From: Amyelois transitella
Lineage: Eukaryota > Arthropoda > Insecta > Lepidoptera > Pyralidae
DNA: 64,000 bases
NCBI RefSeq assembly: GCF_032362555.1
Contig: NC_083518.1
Span: forward strand, 2,678,501 to 2,742,500
Direction of reading: 5' to 3'
The notes beneath the pieces are model-generated. The model made no database searches. It was not told where the DNA came from and saw nothing but the letters and a program-made list of their open reading frames with translations. Made by a program: the position numbers and the translations under genes. Of the stretch, positions 57,301 to 64,000 are shown piece by piece. How positions within the stretch are numbered: the first letter of the stretch is position 1; each line of letters begins with the position of its first letter.

Positions 57301-59700
57301 GTCATACAATTTGATACTAACGCTTCAACTCCACATAAGATAGTAGGAATGCAGTGGTTACCTACTACTGATCATTTTCAATTCTCAACAAACGCTGATA
57401 TGCAAGAGTGCACCAAGCGCTTTATTCTCTCGATTACTGCGCGCTTGTTCGACCCATTAGGACTACTAGGCCCGGTGGTCACATACATGAAACTGCTCGT
57501 TCAAGAATGCTGGATGGCTGGCCTTGATTGGGACGATCCAGTGCCTCCCGCGATCTTAAATAAATGGACACAGTTTCATAATGAACTTGCTTGTCTAGAA
57601 CAAATAAAAATTCCGCGACATGTCGGATTACGTTCTCCGCATGTCATTCTTCTAGGTTTCGCAGACGCAAGTGAAAGGTGCTATGGCGCTAATGTGTATA
57701 TTCGCGTTAGTCAAGACTCATACTCACCCGGCTCTGTCCACTTGCTCGCTTCTAAGTCTCGCGTAGCTTCACTATCTAAAATGCCACTCGCACGACTAGA
57801 GCTGTGCGCCGCTCTTCTTCTCGCTAACCTTCTAGACGCCGTTAGACATACTCTTTCCCAGAGATGTCATATCAACGAAATATACTCGTTTTCAGATTCA
57901 TCTGTGGCGCTTACGTGGATTCATTCTCCGCCGTATAAATTCCATACATTTGTGGCTAATAGAATTACTGAGATTAACTCAAAACTTCCCGCTAAGCATT
58001 GGTTTCATGTAAAAGGCATTGAAAATCCCGCAGATATTATATCTCGCCCTGTAACGCCTAAAGCTCTAGTCAACAATCAATTTTGGTTTAATGGTCCCAA
58101 TTGGCTAAGCCTTAGTTGTTCTGATTGGCCATTGAAACCTTTTACGATTAATCCTAATGGTTGTTTAGGAAATTTAGAGACTAAAACAATAAGTTTAGTC
58201 GTTCAAAGTCCTGAAGATATTCAGACTTCTCATCCAATTGAAATTATGGCTGAAAGAATTTCAAACTGGTTGAAATTATTACGCTCGGTTGTTTATATGT
58301 TACGTTTTATACAAAAATTAAAATCTCAACAACCTATTTCTGTACAAGATTTAGAATTTTCTGAACTTTATATAATCCGCTTTGTTCAAAATAAGCATTT
58401 CTTTAAAGAAATTACCGCTTTGCGAAATGGGAAATTATCTGATAGTTCTCTACTCAAGTTAAACCCTTTTATCGACAAGGAAGGCCTTCTAAGAGTCGGT
58501 GGGAGATTATCAAACTCTGAACTCGATTTCGGTCAAAAGCATCCCATTTTATTACCTTCTAAAAATTTAATAACTCAATTGATTATTGATTATTATCACG
58601 TTACTAACCTTCATACAGGACCTTCACTATTACTCGCTCTTATAAGACAAAAGTTTTGGATACTATCCGCTAGAAACTTAATTCGTCAACGCGTACATAA
58701 ATGCAATATTTGTTTCAAACTTAAACCGAAATTCACTTACCCTCGCATGGGAGATTTACCTACCTTTCGCATTTCAAAAGTTAAGTGTTTCGTTAACACT
58801 GCTGTAGATTATTTAGGCCCCTTTTTTATTACACATATTCGACGCCGTGGAATCAAAAGCCACAAGGCATATGTTTGTCTATTTGTGTGTCTCGCCACCA
58901 AGGCGTTACATTTAGAATTAGTTTCTGATCTCAGTTCAGAATTGTTTGTCGACGCTTTCAAACGCTTTATAAGTAGAAGAGGTCCGGTTTCTATGATCTA
59001 TAGCGATGGCGGAACCAACTTTATCGGCGCTAAACGAAAACTTAGTGAAATTTATGATTTATTACAGTCCACAGCTCACCAAAATTATATCAGTAATTAT
59101 TTATTGACAAATAAAATTCAATTTAAACATAGCCCGCCGTACGGTCCTCATTTTAACGGTCTAAGTGAGGCTAATGTTAAGAGTGTTAAAACTCATATAC
59201 TCAAAACTGTAGGCTCTCAGATCTTAACTTACGAGGAGTTCACAACTGTCTTAGTTCAAATAGAGGGTTTGCTGAACAGTAGACCCCTTTGTGTGCTAGG
59301 TACTGAACCTGAAGCAACTGCTCTCACTCCAAATCATTTTTTAAATGTTACTCCTATAAAATTTCTTCCCGCTGAAAATTACCTTGAATCGCCTGATAAT
59401 CGCTTATCACGTTATCAATTGTTATGTAAACTCACGCATGATTTCTGGCGTCGTTGGAGCCAGGAATATCTCACTTCCCTTCAACAAAGAGAAAAATGGA
59501 CTAAGTCCTCAGAAAATATAAAACTGGGTACTGTAGTCATACTCAAAGACAATAATACGCATCCTCATTGTTGGCCCCTGGGAGTCATTACAGATGTTTA
59601 CCCGGGTAAAGACAATATAGTTCGAACCGTCAAGGTTCGCACTTCTTCTGGGAGTTATATACGTCCAGTAATCCGGGTTTGCCCATTGCCTACTCAATAA
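54385..59700 (+). CDS. BEL/Pao Gag-Pol polyprotein, 1771 aa, intact
   Basis: One open frame encodes the element's capsid and enzymes. A coiled N-terminal Gag region leads to the DUF1759-type segment (LISFDGTPTKWSLFYENF, about residues 130-147). Zinc-knuckle cysteines start near residue 378 (CINCLGFHNIAVC, then CNICQQRHHSLLH). The retroviral-type aspartic protease site is DCGS (about 506). Reverse transcriptase has the catalytic YMDDF (about 919). RNase H-like residues appear in GFADAS (about 1094) and SDSSVALTW. Integrase has its zinc-binding H...H...CNIC (from about 1405) and a DDE core including TAVDYLG, SDGGTNF (about 1540) and HFNGLSEANVKS. A C-terminal DUF5641-type chromatin/target segment follows (WSQEYL...GTVVILKDN). 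All catalytic motifs look intact, so the element may still move. Gag and Pol share a frame with no visible slip site, the usual BEL arrangement. Confidence 0.95.
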   Translation: MSKQKSECAYSPEIVRLTAKKEHLFAIIQDAYTLSKDISDETNKEQFLIMIQSLEKTRTDFMQTLDDLAIAQISFDPKSKPDYSSMKSFDQLYCHIKACENKYICKISRCDQKFELLNKKLPPLNLISFDGTPTKWSLFYENFKSLIHENPRLTDAEKVQYLVGKLTGKTLTVCSGIPPTSDNYLIIWNALLEKYQDIRVQASFYIDQMINFKTGQSLDTFLEQFCSAESALRRLKIDNLSDYIFTHIALNKLDKETVRLFEQMHSCVEIPTFSQITQFVNHQNKIQTLRSSAYTMNKTLPSNANKNTNKNKATHNYFANTDQINTKTDIRNSNSKNSLSYNCLICNSQPSHALYKCQHFLNQTPVSRNNLVTKYNFCINCLGFHNIAVCRSQRNCNICQQRHHSLLHMHDTQSAITPSSHKAKSVSYPSHSHAPYSAPVADTLTQSNSMQQVHADSNTRANLNNVALSVVTSSRCNELGNTVVLPTASVYVFNKNKRHNLRLFLDCGSMSHFITKSCCDRLNLKITPASSSIKGIGQTESVSYGVTTLKFHSRFDPMCSYDIVARVIDSITDHLPNYELDISKLTHFSDLPMADYNYHTPGEVDCLIGNELFPFLLGSDKVTSPHSSVVALETTLGYVAMGKAAVTRIKPCRNANNKTFFCFTEQTSTLESITQRFWELDNVPHKIHMSPDDQACEEIFKSTYSRDSTGRYTVHLPFKHNPSELGNSHFIAKRRLLNLEKKLDSNPDLRTNYNDTLQSYIDKGYLSKVENASSDDSSYYIPHRAVYRPDKLTSKTRIVIDASSKTTSGKSLNDLLYTGPNLQTSIFDLLLNLRMFSVALSADIEKMYFQLKLTPTHHVFQRILYRFDSRSDIDTFEFNRVSFGISSSPYLAMRVIRQLAADSRDQFPLAATEAETHMYMDDFITSMDGVDVALKAKSELIQMFASGGFNLTKWISNSPDLLDKSSAMQSEDVIQFDTNASTPHKIVGMQWLPTTDHFQFSTNADMQECTKRFILSITARLFDPLGLLGPVVTYMKLLVQECWMAGLDWDDPVPPAILNKWTQFHNELACLEQIKIPRHVGLRSPHVILLGFADASERCYGANVYIRVSQDSYSPGSVHLLASKSRVASLSKMPLARLELCAALLLANLLDAVRHTLSQRCHINEIYSFSDSSVALTWIHSPPYKFHTFVANRITEINSKLPAKHWFHVKGIENPADIISRPVTPKALVNNQFWFNGPNWLSLSCSDWPLKPFTINPNGCLGNLETKTISLVVQSPEDIQTSHPIEIMAERISNWLKLLRSVVYMLRFIQKLKSQQPISVQDLEFSELYIIRFVQNKHFFKEITALRNGKLSDSSLLKLNPFIDKEGLLRVGGRLSNSELDFGQKHPILLPSKNLITQLIIDYYHVTNLHTGPSLLLALIRQKFWILSARNLIRQRVHKCNICFKLKPKFTYPRMGDLPTFRISKVKCFVNTAVDYLGPFFITHIRRRGIKSHKAYVCLFVCLATKALHLELVSDLSSELFVDAFKRFISRRGPVSMIYSDGGTNFIGAKRKLSEIYDLLQSTAHQNYISNYLLTNKIQFKHSPPYGPHFNGLSEANVKSVKTHILKTVGSQILTYEEFTTVLVQIEGLLNSRPLCVLGTEPEATALTPNHFLNVTPIKFLPAENYLESPDNRLSRYQLLCKLTHDFWRRWSQEYLTSLQQREKWTKSSENIKLGTVVILKDNNTHPHCWPLGVITDVYPGKDNIVRTVKVRTSSGSYIRPVIRVCPLPTQ

Positions 59701-59851
59701 ATGTTATTACCTAGATTTATATATTTTAGGTTGTAAGTTTTAATTTTTTTGTTATTAGTTACGTATCTACTCAAAACTTGCAATTGTATTTATTCCTAGT
59801 TCCTGTATGTTGTTTCATGTAATATAGAGGAAACCTCTAGGCCGGCAGACT

Positions 59852-60234
59852 TGTCTTCGCCAATTATTTATTTTTTAACATATTTTTTATAAACGCAACA
59901 CTACATATACGCACTCTTTCACGCACGCACTCAATCCTATTCCTGTCCCACTCTCACACATTTCCCAAATTTCGAAAAAGAATTTTAAAAAAAAGCGCGC
60001 CAATTTTCGTCTCCGCGCGCAACTGCACCGCTCTCTGCATCGATTGTGAATATTCGCAAAATTCATCAAAGACGCTAAAACTTTATTAACTACGCACCCC
60101 GGGGTTAATTTGTGAAGTGCAGTGATTTGTGTTTCCCAAAAACTACCCTTTGGATCGTGGAAGATACCGGCGCTGGACAAGAGCTCGAGTTACGGATCAA
60201 AGGTACTCCTTGTCCATTTCCTTCCGCGAGACCA
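59852..60234 (+). repeat. 3' LTR of the BEL/Pao element
   Basis: 383 bp, matching the 5' LTR, followed directly by GGTAGG. A short purine-rich stretch (AGAGGAAA, about 59826-59833) lies just upstream and may act as the polypurine tract. Confidence 0.93.
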
Positions 60235-60924
60235 GGTAGGTATGTATTAAATAGCAGCATAATCCATCAGTATAAATATATCTCATACTTTTTATTGGTA
60301 CTCGCATAATTTATCAAGTCTATTGGCCTCGAGGCTGATATTACACGTGCCAAACATAATGTTACAATAAGTTAATGTATAAAAAAAAATAGAATTGTGC
60401 GTACGATGACGTACTGTCCGTTTGTATTAATTTCTATGTCGTAACTGTAAAACTAGTTTGGTCGGCGGTCCTCTAATAGGTTCGGACGTGAGCGGATACT
60501 TTTTCTGTACTTTTTCTTGGGCAAGTGCGTGACAGTGACTACCTACATTCCATTGATTCCCTCTTGTTCGGTCGACGCTTGTGATTTTTTGTGATAAGTA
60601 CAAAGCCTGTAACACCCGCAGATAATGTATCTTTTTATCGGTAAAATAATTTTCTTGATCGGTTTAGTATTACCGAAGATTATAGCCTTAGTCAATGTTA
60701 TACATTTTACCGCCTTATAGAGTAAGGGACATTTTGAATTTTTAACATACTATGGAATGATCAGACAAAGTTTGTATCACAAACTGCGAACTAGTACGAT
60801 TAAGTGCTTTCACAAGACCTCAATAAAGAGATGTTCTTTTGCCGACGGCTCCGCTCGCAAACTTCTTTGTCGTTCATTGCAAATCCCATGGGAACATTCA
60901 TTTATATACATAAATCTTGGCACT

Positions 60925-61045
60925 ATTCCGGAGGGGTAGGCAAAGACTATTATCTTCCTACATGTCACGATCCCTGCATACTTCTTTCGCTTTATCCACA
61001 TTCATAACTCTCTTCATGCAAGCTCGTCTGTTTCGGAACAGTACT
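60925..61045 (-). repeat. Family-B SINE-like repeat
   Basis: ATTCCGGAGGGGTAGGCAAA...CCCTGCATACTTCTTTCGC...ATAACTCTCTTCATGCAAGC, the reverse of 29755-29890. Confidence 0.65.
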
Positions 61046-61929
61046 TTTTACTTATTTATTAAAAAAATTAAAATTAATGATATAAAGGATCGTTAATGAT
61101 ATATAGGTGTACTTAGTGTTACCTCTTTTTAAAACGAATGGTATCGTTTTAATAATTCTGTTGATAAATTTGAAGAGCGGATAAATAAATTAGTGGGAAT
61201 GTTTATTCTCATTTGATTAGGAAGTGTGATATTTTTTATATCGTGGGCATTGCTACAAAATGAATTGATTATTAATTCCTTACGTGTCTGACTGAAGAGT
61301 ATTGTAGATTGTTGAACCCGTTTGACATTAGCTCGTCTCGTAAATCAGCTGTGTCGTGTGAGAATTTGGTAACGACTGCGTTTTTACGATGCATTCTTAT
61401 AGGCATTCGAAAACGCATTGTCGAATGCACGTACCTATATGAGAGACTGCTTATACTCAAGTTAGCGTTAAACGTATTTTTTTTTTAAATAAAAGGAATT
61501 TTAAGATTCGTAGTAGGTATAGCGACTAGGAATGAAAATGATAAAATATGCAATGCATTTGCATGCAGGTCAACAATATCTATCTAGGTATAAACTTTAT
61601 TCATCATCTTTAAGGATCGAAAGGAAGTACAAGTAGAGGATTTTTTGAATATAAAAAAGTAATAACTAAGTTAAATTAACGTTCTTTTTTATAAAATAAA
61701 AATGGCGCTCCTGTTGGTCCTTTTTATAGAGGTACCGAAAGAATGTAACAAAACCGGGACGAAAAGTAGATTAATTTGTTCTTACATGGTTCTCTAACAC
61801 ACGTTATAAGTAAACACGTGGGCGGTGATAGTAGCTGAGGCCTCTCAGGTTGAGACACAAGGAGCAAACATTGACATTAGCACAAAACAGTGACCGAAGG
61901 CCGAAGCCGTATTTAAAAATATAGTACGA

Positions 61930-62145
61930 CTAGAGGCCGCCCGCGACTTCGTCCGCATGGAAACCCTATCAATCCCGCGGGAACTCTGGGATAAAAAGTA
62001 GCCTATGTGTTATTCTGGGTCTTCAGCTACCTACATACCAAATTTCATGGTAATCGGTTCAGTAGTTTTTGCGTGAAAGAGTAACAAACATCCATACATC
62101 CATACAAACTTTCGCCTTTATAATAGTAGTAGGATAGGATATAAT
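61930..62145 (-). repeat. Helitron-like/CTAG-ending repeat
   Basis: CTAGAGGCCGCCCGCGACTT, TCGTCCGCATGG...AATCGGTTCAGTAGTTTTTG...CCTTTATAATAGTAGTAGG. A common lepidopteran repeat with the same 3' terminal motif as the Lep1 type. Confidence 0.6.
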
Positions 62146-63104
62146 AGTAGTAGGATATTTAATATAAAAGAAATAAAAAGGTTTGGTTACTTATACATAC
62201 TTCGGGGGTTGGGGTCCGTTGAGTACCTATGTATTTAAAGATTATTTTAAAGGAAGAAAATATGCGAATGAATTATTAATTGCAGATACATAACAAAACA
62301 AGTACGTTTCAACTAAATTTAATAGAGGTATTAAACTGTATTGCTATAAAATGGCATGATTATTCAATAAATCAGCATTTTGTCCCCGTAAAATTGTATT
62401 TGTTATTTTTATTTATATGTATTTAAAAATTTAATAAAAACAATAGTATAATAATTTAATTTTTTTACGACACAACAATAAGTTAACGATTTACCGAAAT
62501 CTTCTCTGTATCCGCGGATTTTCTTCGCCGAAGTGAAAGTAAATTCTTCAAGAGTGATTGATAGGGGTCAGAAAACAGTGGATATTTTGCAATCATTAAG
62601 GCTAACCAAATTAATATGGCCTTCGATGTGTTCTGTAACTGTTTTTGCGGCTTTATCTCCGAAATTAATGCTCTGTCTGCCGCTAAAGGCATTACAAAGG
62701 CCGGAAATAGGAGTATTCTGAAGATACAGACTGTATTTGCCAAAATGATTTACTGGTGTAATAATAGTTATGTGGGGAATTATATTCTTATAATTTTGGT
62801 ATTCAAGATTACTTTTCGCATGAGTGATCTTAAAATTACCAGGAAATATTTTTCTTCTTCATATTTATGTACAATGATGAACTACCTAATAATAAAATGA
62901 TGTAAGATAAGACGTTCATTTTATCTTTTTTATGAATTATTTGATTTGGATTTAATTCGATATAAGTACCTAAACATTTTAACCCAGAATCAAGATCTAA
63001 AATAAATAAGATACTTAGTTATAATGGTTCTGTGAGGTAGTGAATTATAATATGATTTTGTTCGCTCATATGGTAAAGAATAAAGAATTTCATATCAGTG
63101 TGAT

Positions 63105-63345
63105 TCGCCGTGTGGTTCCCTGTAGTTTAAAATAGGACCACTCCATATCTTTTCCATTGATCTCGTAAAAGGCGAATAAGGATAAGGCTTAATACACTTA
63201 GGATTATTTTTTGGACGATGGCCTAGCAATATGTCACTTTTTGAAACTCTATTCCATCATTGAGCCATATAGCTTAAGACAGCCTTTTAGACTGCTGGAT
63301 ATGTCTACAACGTAAGAGATATAGACAAGGTTATATGTATTGTAC
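63105..63345 (+). repeat. Family-A SINE-like repeat, near full length
   Basis: CGCCGTGTGGTTCCCTGTAG to AGAGATATAGACAAGGTTAT. Confidence 0.75.
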
Positions 63346-63659
63346 CTACGTGATTCACCTCGAGCTTTCTTTCAATTTGCATCATTCCGTCTAAAATTTT
63401 TGGAGAAAGCCAATTATCCATAGCTTACCAAAGAGATGGGTAACTCAATAACCGCAATTTTCTGCTAATTGGCCCCGAATCGTACAGCCAGGCGGATTTC
63501 ATTGTTATAAAGTGAATTATTTCATAATAACGCCGGAAATTGCCGACCGTTAAATTTAAGTAAAGCGAAATCGTCGATATGCATTTTAATATCCGACCAT
63601 GCATGTGAAAATTATTCCCGGACACATAAAAAATTAAATTTTTAAATATACCATACATG

Positions 63660-63826
63660 CTTATAATCACGTATATATCCCTTGCGGGATAGACAGAGCC
63701 AACAGTCTCGAAAATACCAATAGGCCACGTCCTCATTGAGTTTCAAATAGTAACAGCCTTTCGCCTAAATCACCTTTTACGACATCCATGGGACAGAGAT
63801 GGAGTGGTCCAATCTTTTTTTAATGG
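63660..63826 (-). repeat. Family-A SINE-like repeat
   Basis: Reverse of the 3' tail (ATATATCCCTTGCGGGATAG, ACAGAGCCAACAGTCTCG) through ACATCCATGGGACAGAGATG, GAGTGGTCC. Confidence 0.75.
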
Positions 63827-64000
63827 TAACAGTTAACATGTAAAACAAATGTTAACACAAAAATGTAAGAATAATAATAATCTCGTTATTCCTGATTTTG
63901 CAGAGAAACATCTGAGTTTCCTGCGTTTTTCCAAACCTCTAAAAGGATTGTGTACTAAATTGAAAATTAAAATAAAATCGATCTTTGCTTGTCATTCGGG

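Larger units (their letters stand above)
53579..60234 (+). mobile_element. Full-length BEL/Pao LTR retrotransposon, young
   Basis: The element is 6,656 bp, bounded by two 383-bp LTRs (TG...CA) and flanked on both sides by GGTAGG, a 6-bp target duplication (53573-53578 and 60235-60240). The domain order Gag-protease-RT-RNase H-integrase in one frame, with the BEL-type DUF1759, DUF1758, Peptidase_A17 and DUF5641 regions, places it in BEL/Pao. Lack of visible LTR divergence plus an uninterrupted frame point to a very recent insertion. I see no env-like frame. Confidence 0.95.
60241..63104. other. Non-coding flank after the BEL insertion
   Basis: Contains the family-B and Helitron-like pieces listed separately. 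No coding exon recognised; overlapping short frames at 62483-62900 show no family signature. Confidence 0.4.

Noticed and set aside
62483..62900. Overlapping frames on both strands near 62.5-62.9 kb
   Set aside because: No domain, no splice context, and the frames contradict each other.

Overview
This is a eukaryotic, AT-rich window from an insect, almost certainly a moth or butterfly (Lepidoptera). The evidence is long introns with GT-AG junctions, the insect-type H2.0 homeodomain, tRNA-derived SINEs, Helitron-like repeats ending in the lepidopteran 'GTCGCGGGCACAGCTAG' signature, and a full-length BEL/Pao retrotransposon. The species cannot be read from the sequence.

Layout. Positions 1-15,400 hold no recognisable gene: this is the upstream flank of a homeobox gene, scattered with SINEs, TA-flanked inverted-repeat transposons and a tandem duplication. 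An H2.0/HLX-class homeobox gene runs on the plus strand (15,560-20,794, three coding exons). Tail-to-tail with it, on the minus strand, is a 16-exon gene for CLASRP, an SR-related splicing regulator (32,341-22,404). Behind that on the same strand is a four-exon gene for a class I SAM-dependent methyltransferase-like protein of unknown substrate (34,879-32,855). A plus-strand ITPK1 inositol-phosphate kinase gene of five exons follows, divergent from the methyltransferase gene (38,370-42,530). All four reading frames were rebuilt exon by exon with matching splice phases.

From 42.5 to 64 kb I find no complete host gene. There is an isolated Inr+DPE core promoter with a good splice donor about 330 bp downstream (48,670-48,998), which looks like the first, mostly untranslated exon of a gene continuing beyond the window. 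There is also one weak orphan coding segment (48,079-48,220). The dominant feature is an intact, apparently very young BEL/Pao element (53,579-60,234) with two 383-bp LTRs in which I found no difference, a matching 6-bp target duplication and one open 1,771-codon Gag-Pol frame.

Most non-genic DNA is mobile-element debris. One SINE-like family (called A here) has about 20 copies, and a second family (B) shares its 3' tail. Notable structures are a 204-bp-arm, nearly perfect inverted repeat at 35.9-36.3 kb, a 37-bp-arm perfect hairpin at 43.5 kb, and a nested pair of TA-flanked transposons at 11.5-12.9 kb. I found no clear evidence of a new biological system. The best leads are the long hairpin locus, the orphan promoter, and the methyltransferase.
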